Below are positions 27,373 to 36,785 of a DNA stretch of 64,000 bases, piece by piece. This DNA is from Streptomyces bauhiniae (GTDB lineage Bacteria > Actinomycetota > Actinomycetes > Streptomycetales > Streptomycetaceae), in NCBI RefSeq assembly GCF_004784475.1, contig NZ_SRRT01000001.1, forward strand, positions 992,001-1,056,000, read 5' to 3'. Each line of letters opens with the position of its first letter. Position 1 is the first letter of the stretch. Below the pieces are notes generated by a model that had not been told where the DNA came from, did not search any database, and saw nothing but the letters and a program-made list of their open reading frames with translations. Position numbers and translations under genes: made by a program.

Positions 27373-29574
27373 ATGGATCTCGTGCCCGCACTGCGAGAAC
27401 CCCTGAAGAAGGTGCTCGGTCCCGCCACCGCGAAGGTGATGGCCGAGAACCTCGGCCTGCACACCGTCGGCGACCTCCTGCACCACTACCCCCGCAGATA
27501 CGAGGAGCGCGGCCAGCTCACCCACCTCGCCGACCTCCCCATGGACGAGCACGTCACCGTGGTCGCCCAGGTCGCCGACGCCCGGCTGCACAGCTTCGCC
27601 TCCTCGCGCGCCCCGCGCGGCAAGGGCCAGCGGCTGGAGGTCACCATCACCGACGGCAGCGGCCGCCTCCAACTGGTCTTCTTCGGCAACGGCGTGCACA
27701 AGCCGCACAAGGAACTGCTGCCCGGCACCCGCGCGATGTTCTCCGGCAAGGTCTCCGTCTTCAACCGCCGCCTCCAACTCGCGCACCCCGCGTACGAATT
27801 GCTGGACAAGGACGCGGAGGACGGCGACGAGGCGGTGGAGAGCTGGGCCGGCTCCCTCATCCCGATCTACCCCGCCACCGCCAAGCTGGAGTCCTGGAAG
27901 ATCGGCAAGGCGGTACAGACCGTGCTGCCCAGCGTCCAGGAGGCCGTCGACCCGCTCCCCGGGTCCCTGCGCGAGGGGCGCGGCCTGGTCGAGCTGCCCG
28001 AGGCCCTGGTCAAGATCCACCGCCCCGCCACCAAGGCCGACATCGCCGACGCCCGCGCCCGCCTCAAGTGGGACGAGGCGTTCGTCCTCCAGGTCGCCCT
28101 CGCCCGCCGCCGCTACGCCGACACCCAGCTCCCCGCCGTCCCCCGCCGCCCCCTGGCCGACGGCCTCCTCACCGCCTTCGACGCCCGCCTCCCCTTCACC
28201 CTCACCGAAGGCCAGCAGCGCGTCTCCGCCGAGATCTTCAATGACCTCGCCACCTCCCACCCGATGCACCGGCTGTTGCAGGGAGAGGTGGGCTCGGGCA
28301 AGACAATGGTGGCCCTCCGCGCCATGCTCGCCGTGGTCGACGCCGGCGGGCAGGCGGCGATGCTCGCGCCCACCGAGGTGCTCGCTCAGCAGCACCACCG
28401 GTCCATCACCGAGATGATGGGGGAGCTGGCCGAGGGGGGCATGCTGGGCGGGTCGGAGCACGGGACCAAGGTGGTGCTGCTGACCGGGTCGATGGGGGCG
28501 GCCGCGCGCAGGCAGGCGCTGCTGGACATCGTCACCGGTGAGGCGGGGATCGTCATCGGCACCCACGCGCTCATCGAGGACAAGGTCCAGTTCCACGACC
28601 TCGGCCTGGTCGTCGTGGACGAACAGCACCGCTTCGGCGTCGAGCAGCGCGACGCCCTGCGCGGCAAGGGCAAACAGCCCCCGCACCTCCTCGTCATGAC
28701 GGCCACCCCGATCCCGCGCACGGTCGCGATGACGGTCTTCGGCGACCTGGAGACCTCGGTCCTGGACCAGCTTCCGGCGGGCCGCTCCCCGATCGCCACC
28801 CATGTCGTCCCGGCCGCCGACAAGCCCCACTTCCTCGCCCGCGCCTGGGAACGCGTCCGCGAGGAGGCCGAGAACGGCCACCAGGCGTACGTGGTCTGCC
28901 CCCGCATCGGCGACGAGGACGAGAGCGCCGCCGAGAAGAAGGCCACCGAGGGCGACAAGCGACCCCCGCTCGCCGTCCTCGACATCGCCGACCAGCTCGC
29001 CCGCGGTCCGCTCCAGGGCCTCAGGGTCGAGGTGCTGCACGGCAGGATGCACCCCGACGACAAGGACGCCGTGATGCGCCGCTTCGCCGCCGGGGAGACG
29101 GACGTCCTGGTCGCCACCACGGTCATCGAGGTCGGCGTCAACGTCCCCAACGCCACCGCGATGGTCATCATGGACGCCGACCGCTTCGGCGTCTCCCAGC
29201 TCCACCAGCTCCGCGGCCGCGTCGGCCGAGGCTCGGCCCCCGGCCTCTGCCTCCTGGTCAGCGAGATGCCCGAGGCCAGCCCCGCCCGCCAGCGCCTCAA
29301 CGCCGTCGCCTCCACCCTCGACGGCTTCGAACTCTCCCGCATCGACCTCGAACAACGCCGCGAGGGCGACGTCCTCGGCCAGGCCCAGTCCGGCGCCCGC
29401 ACCAGCCTCCGCGTCCTGGAGGTCATCGAGGACGAGGAAATCATCACGGAGGCAAGAGAAGAAGCGACAGCGCTGGTAGAGGCAGACCCGGAGCTGGAGC
29501 GCCTACCCGGCCTACGCACAGCCCTGCAGGCCCTCTTGGACGAGGAAAGAGAGCAGTACCTGGAAAAGGGCTGA
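27373..29574 (+). CDS. recG: ATP-dependent DNA helicase RecG
   Basis: A 733-residue superfamily-2 helicase that rewinds forks and processes Holliday junctions. The N-terminal wedge OB fold is around residues 50-150; helicase motifs include GEVGSGKTMVAL (Walker A), VVDEQHRFGVEQR (DEQH), MTATPIPRTVAMT, TTVIEVGVNVPNAT and QLRGRVGRG. The ATG at 27373 (MDLVPAL) matches homologues; an ATG 7 codons earlier is possible. Codon use is strongly NNC. A gap of 190 bases separates it from the divergent Hsp90 gene. Confidence 0.96.
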   Translation: MDLVPALREPLKKVLGPATAKVMAENLGLHTVGDLLHHYPRRYEERGQLTHLADLPMDEHVTVVAQVADARLHSFASSRAPRGKGQRLEVTITDGSGRLQLVFFGNGVHKPHKELLPGTRAMFSGKVSVFNRRLQLAHPAYELLDKDAEDGDEAVESWAGSLIPIYPATAKLESWKIGKAVQTVLPSVQEAVDPLPGSLREGRGLVELPEALVKIHRPATKADIADARARLKWDEAFVLQVALARRRYADTQLPAVPRRPLADGLLTAFDARLPFTLTEGQQRVSAEIFNDLATSHPMHRLLQGEVGSGKTMVALRAMLAVVDAGGQAAMLAPTEVLAQQHHRSITEMMGELAEGGMLGGSEHGTKVVLLTGSMGAAARRQALLDIVTGEAGIVIGTHALIEDKVQFHDLGLVVVDEQHRFGVEQRDALRGKGKQPPHLLVMTATPIPRTVAMTVFGDLETSVLDQLPAGRSPIATHVVPAADKPHFLARAWERVREEAENGHQAYVVCPRIGDEDESAAEKKATEGDKRPPLAVLDIADQLARGPLQGLRVEVLHGRMHPDDKDAVMRRFAAGETDVLVATTVIEVGVNVPNATAMVIMDADRFGVSQLHQLRGRVGRGSAPGLCLLVSEMPEASPARQRLNAVASTLDGFELSRIDLEQRREGDVLGQAQSGARTSLRVLEVIEDEEIITEAREEATALVEADPELERLPGLRTALQALLDEEREQYLEKG

Positions 29575-29590
29575 GCTGGATTTCCGTTAA

Positions 29591-29610
29591 GGGGCGCGGG
29601 GAACTGCGCG
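29591..29610. repeat. Streptomyces intergenic repeat element (GGGGCGCGGGGAACTGCGCG)
   Basis: This 20-base word, with complementary CGCG ends, recurs in intergenic regions of Streptomyces chromosomes as I know them. It stands 16 bases after recG. Its role is not settled; it may help end transcription. Confidence 0.55.
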
Positions 29611-29706
29611 ATCGACCACAGCGCACCCGCACCCGCCACCGCACCACAAGAACCCCCCACCACCTGCGAAAATAGAAGAACGCCCCCGCAGAAGAAGGAC
29701 CCTCAC

Positions 29707-30294
29707 ATGACCCGCGTGATCGCCGGCACCGCAGGCGGACGCCGCCTGGCCGTCCCGCCAGGGACCGGCACCCGCCCCACATCAGACCGCGCACGCGAAG
29801 CCCTCTTCTCCACCTGGCAATCCCTCCTCGGCACCCCCCTCAACGGCGAACGAGTCCTCGACCTCTACGCCGGCTCCGGCGCGGTCGGCCTGGAGGCACT
29901 GAGCCGCGGCGCGGCCCACACCCTCCTCGTGGAGGCAGACGCCCGCGCCGCGAAAACCGTCCGCGACAACGTCCGATCCCTGGGCCTCCCCGGCGCCGAA
30001 GTCCGGGCGGGCAAAGCGGAACAAGTCATCCGTACCGCACCCCCCGCCGCCCCCTACGACCTGGCCTTCCTCGACCCCCCGTACGCCGTCTCGGACGACG
30101 ATCTCCGCGAGATCCTCCTCACACTCCGCTCCGGGGGCTGGCTGACCGCCGAAGCCCTCGTCACCGTGGAGCGAAGCACCAGAGGGGGCGAATTCCACTG
30201 GCCGGAGGGGTTCGAGCCGATCCGGTCCCGTCGCTACGGCGAGGGAACGTTTTGGTACGGTCGCGCCGCCTCACCGTGCGAAGACGCACGATGA
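29707..30294 (+). CDS. rsmD: 16S rRNA (guanine(966)-N(2))-methyltransferase
   Basis: A 195-residue class I methyltransferase. The N-terminal [19 protein letters not shown], the SAM-binding [20 protein letters not shown] and the catalytic [10 protein letters not shown] are the RsmD signatures. It methylates G966 of 16S rRNA. GAAGGA precedes the ATG. It lies directly before coaD, as in many bacteria. Confidence 0.95.
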   Translation: MTRVIAGTAGGRRLAVPPGTGTRPTSDRAREALFSTWQSLLGTPLNGERVLDLYAGSGAVGLEALSRGAAHTLLVEADARAAKTVRDNVRSLGLPGAEVRAGKAEQVIRTAPPAAPYDLAFLDPPYAVSDDDLREILLTLRSGGWLTAEALVTVERSTRGGEFHWPEGFEPIRSRRYGEGTFWYGRAASPCEDAR

Positions 30295-30320
30295 CCGGAC
30301 CCGAGAGCGAGGGATCTCCC

Positions 30321-30800
30321 GTGCGCCGCGCCGTCTGTCCCGGATCGTTCGACCCGATCACCAACGGACATCTCGACATCATCGCCCGCGCCTCCCGCCT
30401 GTACGACGAGGTGTTCGTCGCGGTGATGATCAACACCTCCAAGAAGGGCCTGTTCGACGTGGACGAGCGGATCGGCCTGATCCGCGAGGTCACCGCCGAG
30501 TACGCCAACGTCCGCGTCGAGGCCCATCACGGCCTCCTCGTTGACTTCTGCAAGGACCGCGACATCCCCGCCATCGTCAAGGGCCTGCGCGCGGTGAGCG
30601 ACTTCGACTATGAGCTGCAGATGGCCCAGATGAACAACGGCCTCACCGGCGTGGAGACGCTGTTCGTGCCGACCAACCCCACCTACAGCTTCCTCTCCTC
30701 CTCGCTGGTCAAGGAGGTCGCGGCCTGGGGCGGCGACGTCTCCCACCTGGTGCCCCCGCAGGTGCTCGCGGCGCTCGGCGACCGGCTCCGGAAGGACTGA
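30321..30800 (+). CDS. coaD: Phosphopantetheine adenylyltransferase
   Basis: A 159-residue nucleotidyltransferase that makes dephospho-CoA. The [15 protein letters not shown] motif (T-x-G-H) binds ATP phosphate, and [11 protein letters not shown] is the second ATP motif. I chose the GTG at 30321, which has GAGGG 7 bases upstream and gives the usual family length. An ATG at 30291 would overlap the rsmD stop and add 10 residues; it cannot be excluded. Confidence 0.95.
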   Translation: MRRAVCPGSFDPITNGHLDIIARASRLYDEVFVAVMINTSKKGLFDVDERIGLIREVTAEYANVRVEAHHGLLVDFCKDRDIPAIVKGLRAVSDFDYELQMAQMNNGLTGVETLFVPTNPTYSFLSSSLVKEVAAWGGDVSHLVPPQVLAALGDRLRKD

Positions 30801-30929
30801 GCCACGGGGACGCGACCGAGGAGGCGACCGGGCGAGGTGACAACACGTCACCCGGTGTCGGACGGCCGCCCCATGGCCGTACAGTCGTCCCGTCCGTCTC
30901 CAACACAGCAGTAGAGAGTGGCGAGCCAG

Positions 30930-32021
30930 GTGGACGTCCAGAACAAGCTCGACGAGATCGTCTCGGCGGTCTCCGGTGCCCGGTCCATGCCCATGTCGGC
31001 CTCCTGCGTGGTCAACCGCGCGGAACTGCTCGCGCTGCTCGAAGAGGTCCGCCAGGCGCTGCCCGGCTCCCTCGAACAGGCCCAGGAGCTGATCGGGGGC
31101 CGCGAGCAGATGGTCGAGCAGGCCCGCCAGGAGGCCGAGCGGATCATCGAGACCGCGCACGCCGAGCGCGGCAGCCTGATCGCCGGCACCGAGGTCGCCC
31201 GCCACTCCCAGGCCGAGGCCGACCGCATCCTGGCCGAGGCCCGCGCCGAGGCCGAGCAGGTCCGCGCGGACGCCGACGACTACGTCGACTCCAAGCTCGC
31301 CAACTTCGAGGTCGTCCTCACCAAGACCCTCGGCTCGGTCGGCCGCGGCCGCGAGAAGCTGCTCGGCACCGGCCCCGGCCTGGACGAGCACGGCTACGAG
31401 GACGAGGAGGCCCCCGAGCGCAGCCAGGACCCGGAGACCCTGCGCCACGACGCGGACGCCTACGTCGACGTCAAGCTCGGTGCCTTCGAGGCGGTGCTCG
31501 CCAAGACCCTGGAGGCCGTCCACCGCGGCCGGCAGAAGCTGCACGGCCGGATCGCCACCGACGACCTCGGCGCCCTCGCGGACGACACCACGACCTTCCA
31601 GCACTCCAGCGACGCCGACTACCTGGCCGACCTCGCCGCCCTCGCCGACACCCCGCCCGCCCCGGCCCAGCGCGCCCCGGCCCCGGCCCAGGAACCGGTG
31701 TACGAGCCGCAGGAGACGTACGGCTACCAGCAGCCCGACGCCTACCCGGCGGCCTACCCCGCGCAGCCCGGCTACGCCCCGCAGGAGGCGTACGGCTACC
31801 AGCAGGACCCGTACGCGGCCCCCAACGGCTACGCCCCGCAGGCCGACGGCGCCTTCCACGGCTACGACGCCCAGCAGGCGCCGTACGACCCGAACCAGCA
31901 GCAAGGCCAGCAGCAGGGGCAGGCGCAGCAGGACTACGCCCTGGACGAGACCAGCCTCTTCGACACCGGCATGATCAGCGCGGAGCAGCTCCGGGCGTAC
32001 GAGCAGGGACGCGGGCTGTAG
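30930..32021 (+). CDS. DivIVA/coiled-coil protein with an internal duplication
   Basis: A 363-residue protein. Residues 1-140 are coiled coil (LDEIVSAVSGARSMPMSAS, ELLALLEEVRQALPG, then QARQEAERIIETAHAERG and many AEAEA runs), like DivIVA and ATP-synthase b stalks. The segment DYVDSKLANFEVVLTKTLG recurs 60 residues later as AYVDVKLGAFEAVLAKTLE, so this unit is duplicated. The last 130 residues are Tyr/Gln/Pro-rich low complexity. A GTG at 30918 is an alternative start, adding MASQ. The dyad GGTGAC-5-GTCACC stands upstream at 30836. A role in polar growth or division is inferred only from the coiled-coil type. Confidence 0.85.
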   Translation: MDVQNKLDEIVSAVSGARSMPMSASCVVNRAELLALLEEVRQALPGSLEQAQELIGGREQMVEQARQEAERIIETAHAERGSLIAGTEVARHSQAEADRILAEARAEAEQVRADADDYVDSKLANFEVVLTKTLGSVGRGREKLLGTGPGLDEHGYEDEEAPERSQDPETLRHDADAYVDVKLGAFEAVLAKTLEAVHRGRQKLHGRIATDDLGALADDTTTFQHSSDADYLADLAALADTPPAPAQRAPAPAQEPVYEPQETYGYQQPDAYPAAYPAQPGYAPQEAYGYQQDPYAAPNGYAPQADGAFHGYDAQQAPYDPNQQQGQQQGQAQQDYALDETSLFDTGMISAEQLRAYEQGRGL

Positions 32022-32037
32022 TCGCGCGGGGACCCGA

Positions 32038-32067
32038 TTGGGCCCTGAGCGAAAGGTCCAGTATCCT
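32038..32067 (+). promoter_or_regulatory. Promoter of the yceD-rpmF operon
   Basis: TTGGGC, an 18-base spacer and TATCCT, 89 bases before the YceD start. Confidence 0.6.
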
Positions 32068-32155
32068 GGCTGTTCGGTCGCGTGTATCCCCGCGATCCGC
32101 GCTGCCCGGAAGAACCGTCGGGCCGCGTCCCTCCTAGCTCGGACCGAAAGCAGGA

Positions 32156-32809
32156 ATGGCTTCCAACGCACGCCTCGACCACCGCAACCCCCTCGTGATC
32201 GACACCCACGAGCTGGGCCGGCGGCCTGGTGCGATGCAGCGCCTGACCCGCGAGGTCGACGCCCCCCGGGACCTCGGTATCGAGGGCGTCGTCGGAGTGC
32301 CGGAAGGCGCCCCGCTCGAGCTGGACCTCCGTCTGGAGTCGGTCATGGAAGGGGTGCTTGTCACAGGCACCGCCCGTGCATCGGCCAAGGGGGAGTGCGT
32401 AAGGTGTCTGGAGCCGGTCGGGCTGGAGCTCGAAGCGGACTTCCAGGAAATGTTCTCGTACCCTGACGCCGACGACCGTGGCCGCGTGATCGCGGAACCG
32501 GGCGACGACGCCGAGGACGACGAGGACAGGCAGTACATCGAGGACGGCTTGATCGACCTCGAACCTCTGCTGCGGGATGCGGTGGTGCTCGCACTGCCGA
32601 TGCAGCCGGTGTGCCAGGACGACTGTCAGGGTCTATGTTCCGAATGCGGAGCGCGGCTCACGGACGACCCGGACCACCACCACGACGCCGTCGACATCCG
32701 TTGGGCGGCATTGCAGGGACTCGCCGACACCATGTCGGACGGCGAGAAGGACGAGATGAGCGGCGACGTGCCTCGATCAGCACGTGCCGACGAGAAGCAG
32801 GAGAAGTAG
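32156..32809 (+). CDS. YceD/DUF177-family protein
   Basis: A 217-residue DUF177 protein, which in bacteria and plastids is linked to 23S rRNA accumulation and is nearly always placed before rpmF. It has a beta-rich core ([17 protein letters not shown]-like strand pattern), the cysteine pair CVRC and a second group [16 protein letters not shown], together a likely zinc site. The ends are acidic. It is followed 2 bases later by rpmF. Confidence 0.92.
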   Translation: MASNARLDHRNPLVIDTHELGRRPGAMQRLTREVDAPRDLGIEGVVGVPEGAPLELDLRLESVMEGVLVTGTARASAKGECVRCLEPVGLELEADFQEMFSYPDADDRGRVIAEPGDDAEDDEDRQYIEDGLIDLEPLLRDAVVLALPMQPVCQDDCQGLCSECGARLTDDPDHHHDAVDIRWAALQGLADTMSDGEKDEMSGDVPRSARADEKQEK

Positions 32810-32811
32810 CC

Positions 32812-32985
32812 GTGGCTGTTCCGAAGCGGAAGATGTCGCGCAGCAACACGCGCCACCGCCGGTCGCAGTGGAAGGCTGCGGTCCCCACCCTGGTTGCGTG
32901 CGAGCGCTGCCACGAGCCCAAGCAGCAGCACATCGCGTGCCCGTCTTGCGGCACCTACAACAAGCGCCAGGTCCTCGAGGTCTGA
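32812..32985 (+). CDS. rpmF: Ribosomal protein bL32
   Basis: A 57-residue L32 protein with [14 protein letters not shown] and a four-cysteine zinc ribbon (CERC and CPSC). The GTG start has GGAG upstream. It forms an operon with YceD and RNase III. Confidence 0.96.
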   Translation: MAVPKRKMSRSNTRHRRSQWKAAVPTLVACERCHEPKQQHIACPSCGTYNKRQVLEV

Positions 32986-33004
32986 GCGGCCGGTGAGAGG
33001 CACT

Positions 33005-33841
33005 GTGTCCACTGCCAAGAAGGTGGAAGACGCCGAAGCCAACGCTTCCCGCCGACGCGGGAACGGCAAGGCGGAGAACATGGCCTCGTCCCACACGCTT
33101 CTGGAAGGGCGGCTCGGCTACCACGTCGAGTCCGCCCTTCTGGTGCGTGCGCTGACCCACCGTTCCTACGCGTACGAGAACGGCGGCCTGCCGACGAACG
33201 AGCGGCTGGAGTTCCTCGGGGACTCCGTGCTCGGTCTCGTCGTCACGGACACGCTGTACCGCATCCACCCCGACCTGCCCGAAGGCCAATTGGCCAAGTT
33301 GCGGGCCGCGGTGGTCAACTCGCGTGCGCTGGCGGAGGTCGGCCGTGGCCTCGACCTGGGTTCCTTCATCCGGCTCGGCCGTGGTGAAGAGGGCACTGGC
33401 GGCCGGGACAAGGCGTCCATCCTCGCCGACACCCTGGAAGCGGTGATCGGCGCGGTCTATCTCGATCAGGGCCTCGACGCGGCGTCCGAGCTGGTCCACC
33501 GGCTCTTCGACCCGCTGATCGAGAAGTCCTCGAACCTCGGAGCCGGCCTGGACTGGAAGACCAGTCTCCAGGAGCTCACCGCGATCGAGGGGCTCGGCGT
33601 GCCCGAGTACCTGGTCACGGAGACCGGTCCCGACCACGAGAAGACCTTCACTGCTGCTGCCCGCGTCGGGGGCGTCTCGTACGGCACCGGCACCGGCCGC
33701 AGCAAGAAGGAGGCGGAGCAGCAGGCCGCCGAGTCCGCCTGGCGGGCCATCAAGGCCGCCGCGGACGAGCGCGCCCGGACGGCGAAGGCCGTCGAGGCCG
33801 AGGCCGCCCCGGACGACACACCGTCGTCCGCCACCGCCTGA
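33005..33841 (+). CDS. rnc: Ribonuclease III
   Basis: A 278-residue double-strand-specific endonuclease; in S. coelicolor the orthologue is the global antibiotic regulator AbsB (rncS). The catalytic signature [15 protein letters not shown] is near residue 66, [13 protein letters not shown] carries the second acidic set, and the C-terminal dsRNA-binding domain has [17 protein letters not shown] chose the GTG at 33005, 4 bases after GAGAGG; a GTG at 32993 would add 4 residues. It cuts rRNA precursors and mRNAs, which fits the L32/YceD context. Confidence 0.95.
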   Translation: MSTAKKVEDAEANASRRRGNGKAENMASSHTLLEGRLGYHVESALLVRALTHRSYAYENGGLPTNERLEFLGDSVLGLVVTDTLYRIHPDLPEGQLAKLRAAVVNSRALAEVGRGLDLGSFIRLGRGEEGTGGRDKASILADTLEAVIGAVYLDQGLDAASELVHRLFDPLIEKSSNLGAGLDWKTSLQELTAIEGLGVPEYLVTETGPDHEKTFTAAARVGGVSYGTGTGRSKKEAEQQAAESAWRAIKAAADERARTAKAVEAEAAPDDTPSSATA

Positions 33842-33853
33842 CCAAGCACATCC

Positions 33854-33890
33854 CGAGCGCCCGCCCCCGTCCGTCGGGGGCGGGCGCTCG
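33854..33890 (+). terminator. Terminator after rnc
   Basis: A perfect 16-bp stem (CGAGCGCCCGCCCCCG with its complement) closes loop TCCGT and is followed by GTTCTT. Confidence 0.92.
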
Positions 33891-33923
33891 GTTCTTCCCA
33901 ACGGTTTTCCACAGGGGGTTGCG

Positions 33924-34784
33924 ATGCCCGAGTTGCCCGAGGTCGAGGTCGTCCGGCGGGGTCTTGAGCGGTGGGTCGGGGGGCGTACCGTCGCCGAGGC
34001 CGAGGTGCTGCATCCGCGGGCGGTGCGGCGGCATCTTGCGGGGGCCGACGACTTCGCGCACCGGCTGAAGGGGCACCGGTTCGGTACGCCCAGCCGACGC
34101 GGCAAGTACCTGTGGCTGCCGCTCGCGGACACCGGGCAGTCCGTTCTCGCCCACCTCGGGATGAGCGGCCAGTTGCTGGTGCAGCCGCACGCGGCGCCGG
34201 ACGAGAAGCATCTGCGGGTACGGGTCCGGTTCGCCGACGAACTGGACACCGAGCTGCGCTTCGTGGACCAGCGCACCTTCGGCGGGCTCTCGCTGCACGA
34301 CAACACCGCCGAGGGCCTGCCCGACGTGATCGCGCACATCGCCCGCGATCCGCTGGACCCGGTCTTCGACGACGAGGTGTTCCACCAAGCCCTGCGGCGC
34401 AAGCGCACCACGATCAAGCGGGCCCTGCTGGACCAGTCGCTGATCAGCGGCGTCGGCAACATCTACGCGGACGAGGCGCTGTGGCGCTCCCGCCTGCACT
34501 ACGAACGCCCCACGGCCACCTTCACCCGCCCGGTCACCGCCGAACTCCTCGGCCACGTACGGGACGTGATGAACGCGGCCCTCGCGGTCGGCGGCACCAG
34601 CTTCGACAGCCTCTACGTCAACGTCAACGGCGAGTCCGGCTACTTCGACCGCTCCCTGGACGCCTACGGCCGCGAGGGCCTGCCCTGCCGCCGCTGCGGT
34701 ATGCCGATGCTGCGGCGCCCGTGGATGAACCGGTCCAGCTACTTCTGCCCCAAGTGTCAGCGGGCGCCGCGCGTCTCGTCGTAG
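33924..34784 (+). CDS. mutM: Formamidopyrimidine-DNA glycosylase
   Basis: A 286-residue Fpg/Nei-family repair enzyme that removes oxidised purines. The N-terminal [13 protein letters not shown] supplies the catalytic Pro and Glu; the helix-two-turn-helix [20 protein letters not shown] and the C-terminal zinc finger (CRRCGMPM and CPKCQR) are intact. The 3' end overlaps the opposing HxlR gene by 28 bases. Confidence 0.96.
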   Translation: MPELPEVEVVRRGLERWVGGRTVAEAEVLHPRAVRRHLAGADDFAHRLKGHRFGTPSRRGKYLWLPLADTGQSVLAHLGMSGQLLVQPHAAPDEKHLRVRVRFADELDTELRFVDQRTFGGLSLHDNTAEGLPDVIAHIARDPLDPVFDDEVFHQALRRKRTTIKRALLDQSLISGVGNIYADEALWRSRLHYERPTATFTRPVTAELLGHVRDVMNAALAVGGTSFDSLYVNVNGESGYFDRSLDAYGREGLPCRRCGMPMLRRPWMNRSSYFCPKCQRAPRVSS

Positions 34785-35158
34785 CGGGCGCGGGCGGTGA
34801 GGACCTCGTCCATGGCGCCCTCCACGCAGTGGATGAGGGCGAGCAGGCGCTCGGCGACCTTGCGGCCGAGGTCGGTGAGTTCGTAGTCCACGCGGGGCGG
34901 GTTGACCGGCTGTGCCTCCCGGTGCACCAGCCCGTCCCGCTCCAGTGCCTGGAGCGTCTGGGACAGCATCTTCTCGCTGACCCCGTCCACCCGCCGCCGC
35001 AACTCATTGAACCGCAACGACCCCTCGTACAACGCCCCCAGCGCCAGCCCACCCCACCGCCCGGTGACATGCTCCAAGGTCCCCCGCGACGGACAGGCCC
35101 GGGCGAACACATCGAAGGCACAGTCCTCGACCACCGGCTCCTGAATGCTCCCGCTCAT
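34757..35158 (-). CDS. HxlR-family transcriptional regulator
   Basis: A 133-residue winged-helix protein. [39 protein letters not shown] and [15 protein letters not shown] are HxlR features; cysteines at 13 and 22 could sense oxidants or electrophiles, as in some relatives. TACTCT lies 6 bases before the ATG, so the message may be nearly leaderless. A long dyad at 35181-35218 upstream is probably its own operator. The target gene is not adjacent. Confidence 0.9.
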   Translation of the reverse strand: MSGSIQEPVVEDCAFDVFARACPSRGTLEHVTGRWGGLALGALYEGSLRFNELRRRVDGVSEKMLSQTLQALERDGLVHREAQPVNPPRVDYELTDLGRKVAERLLALIHCVEGAMDEVLTARARYDETRGAR

Positions 35159-35180
35159 GCCTTCAGAGTAGGTGAGGGGT

Positions 35181-35218
35181 GCGCTAACCGCCAGGTTGCA
35201 CTAACCAATGGTTAGCGC
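35181..35218. promoter_or_regulatory. Probable HxlR operator
   Basis: Arms GCGCTAACC and GGTTAGCGC are perfect complements; inside, CTAACC-AAT-GGTTAG is a second compact dyad. It lies 23 bases before the hxlR start on the minus strand. Confidence 0.6.
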
Positions 35219-35225
35219 CCGGTGT

Positions 35226-36269
35226 TCAGTAGCCGAAGTCCTGGGTCCACCAAGGGCCGCCCGCGGCCATGTGGACGCCTACGCCGAGGGTTTTGAAGTC
35301 GCAGTTGAGGATGTTGGCTCGGTGGCCGGGGCTGTTCATCCAGGCTTCCATGACGGCGGCGGCGTCGGACTGGCCGCGGGCTATGTTCTCGCCGCCGAGG
35401 CCCGTTATGCCGGCCTTCGCGGCGCGGTCCCAGGGGGTGGCGCCGTCGGGGTCGGTGTGGTCGAAGAAGTCGCGGGCGGCCATGTCGCCGCTGAACGCCT
35501 CGGCGAGCCCGGTGAGTGCCGAGTTCGCCGCGACCGGGGTGCAACCGACCTTCGCCCGCTCGACGTTGACCAGCCGCAGCACCTCCGCCTCGGCGGCCGC
35601 CTGCGCGGACACCGTGACCGGCGCCGAGGTCTCGGGGGCCTTCGGCTTCGGGGCCGGCGCCTTGGGCTGGGACTCGGTCGGCTTCGGGTCGGGCTTGGGG
35701 TCCGCGGCCGGCTTGGAGGGGGCCGGCTTGGCGGGCGCCGGGGCCTGCGAGGTGGGGGCCGACGCCGGGGCGGACGGGGCCGGGGACGCCGGGGCCGTGC
35801 TCTGCCGGCCGCCCGTGGCGGGGCTGCTCGGGGTGTCCGCGCTGCCGGAGGCACCGCCCTGCTCGCTGGCCGCGTTGCCGGGGGCGCCCACCGCCTGCAC
35901 GGTCTCGCCGGGGCCGCTGCTGGTGCCGCCGCCGAGCCGGTAGTTCTGCAGACCGGGCACCGCGCCGGTGGCGACGGCCGCCGTGCCGAGGGCGACGGCG
36001 GCGGAGACGCCCAGCAGGCCCGTACGCACCGGGGTGGCGGCCTTCTTGGCGCGCCGGTGGCCGCGCTGCTTCGTGCCGACCGTCGCGGCGAAGTCGGCCT
36101 CCAGGGCCCGGCGCTCGTCGTCGGTGGCGTACAGATAGTCCGTGCTGCGGGCTGCGGTCGCCGCGTACGCCTGCGGCCGCTGGTACGACGCGGTGCCCCT
36201 GGGTTCGTACGACTCCGGCTCCGTGATCGTGGTGCCGGATCGTCGATGGCGTCCCATGCCCTGCCCCAT
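35226..36269 (-). CDS. CAP-domain (SCP/PR-1) membrane-anchored secreted protein
   Basis: A 347-residue protein. The first 85 residues are cytoplasmic and basic near the membrane (GTKQRGHRRAKKAA), then a single membrane segment (GLLGVSAAVALGTAAVATG), a Pro/Ala/Ser-rich spacer of about 110 residues, and a C-terminal CAP domain (LRLVNVERAKVGCTPV, GGENIARGQ, WMNSPGHRANIL) with the His/Glu pocket. Two cysteines could form a disulphide. Such proteins are surface-exposed in actinomycetes; function is not established. The start is shared with a region holding a perfect palindrome. Confidence 0.88.
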   Translation of the reverse strand: MGQGMGRHRRSGTTITEPESYEPRGTASYQRPQAYAATAARSTDYLYATDDERRALEADFAATVGTKQRGHRRAKKAATPVRTGLLGVSAAVALGTAAVATGAVPGLQNYRLGGGTSSGPGETVQAVGAPGNAASEQGGASGSADTPSSPATGGRQSTAPASPAPSAPASAPTSQAPAPAKPAPSKPAADPKPDPKPTESQPKAPAPKPKAPETSAPVTVSAQAAAEAEVLRLVNVERAKVGCTPVAANSALTGLAEAFSGDMAARDFFDHTDPDGATPWDRAAKAGITGLGGENIARGQSDAAAVMEAWMNSPGHRANILNCDFKTLGVGVHMAAGGPWWTQDFGY

Positions 36270-36326
36270 TCCTCGTTCTCGCGGTCGGCCGACGCCGGGT
36301 TGCGGCGGATTCCCCCCGGCCGATCC

Positions 36327-36348
36327 AACTCACTCGATCGAGTGAGTT
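36327..36348. promoter_or_regulatory. Perfect 22-bp palindrome between divergent CAP and acylphosphatase genes
   Basis: The half-site AACTCACTCGA is followed at once by its complement. It sits 57 bases before the CAP start and 88 bases before acylphosphatase, so a dimeric repressor such as a TetR-type protein could block one or both promoters. Confidence 0.65.
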
Positions 36349-36436
36349 TCAGATGAGAGTCATTGGACCGGGACGGTACCGCATGCCACTGGGGCAGGGT
36401 GTGCCTCGCGGGACATCCGGCGGTTAGGTTGCAGCC

Positions 36437-36718
36437 ATGAGTGAGGAAGTACGGCTGGTGGCCTGGGTGCGCGGACAGGTCCAGGGAGTGGGTTTCCGCT
36501 GGTTCACGCGTGCCAGGGCGCTGGAGATCGGCGGGCTGAGTGGTTTTGCTCTCAATCTGGCCGACGGACGGGTCCAAGTGGTCGCCGAGGGGCCCCGCGA
36601 CGGCTGTGAGGGGCTGCTCGACTGGCTCCAGGGCGCCGACACGCCCGGACGGGTCGATGGTGTCACCGAGATCTGGGACACACCCCGCGGCGGATACGAC
36701 GGCTTCGCCATCCGCTGA
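36437..36718 (+). CDS. acyP: Acylphosphatase
   Basis: A 93-residue enzyme that hydrolyses carboxyl-phosphate bonds. [11 protein letters not shown] holds the catalytic Arg and [11 protein letters not shown] the catalytic Asn. It stands alone upstream of the smc region, as in many actinomycetes. Confidence 0.95.
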   Translation: MSEEVRLVAWVRGQVQGVGFRWFTRARALEIGGLSGFALNLADGRVQVVAEGPRDGCEGLLDWLQGADTPGRVDGVTEIWDTPRGGYDGFAIR

Positions 36719-36741
36719 CCCGGTACCCGCGAGACCCCTCC

Positions 36742-36785
36742 GGACCCCCTCCGCGAGGGTGCCGGACGGGGGTCCCCGGAGCGGA
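36742..36785 (+). terminator. Terminator after acyP
   Basis: GGACCCCC pairs with GGGGGTCC and an inner TCCG with CGGA. The rest of 36786-37099 has no gene; it contains the small palindrome TTGACCGTCAA at 36937, which may include a -35 element. Confidence 0.7.

Noticed and set aside
26149-29355. Long minus-strand frame of 1068 codons across hsp90 and recG
   Set aside because: It crosses two real genes in the wrong frame and shows no family motif; RecG helicase motifs lie on the + strand.
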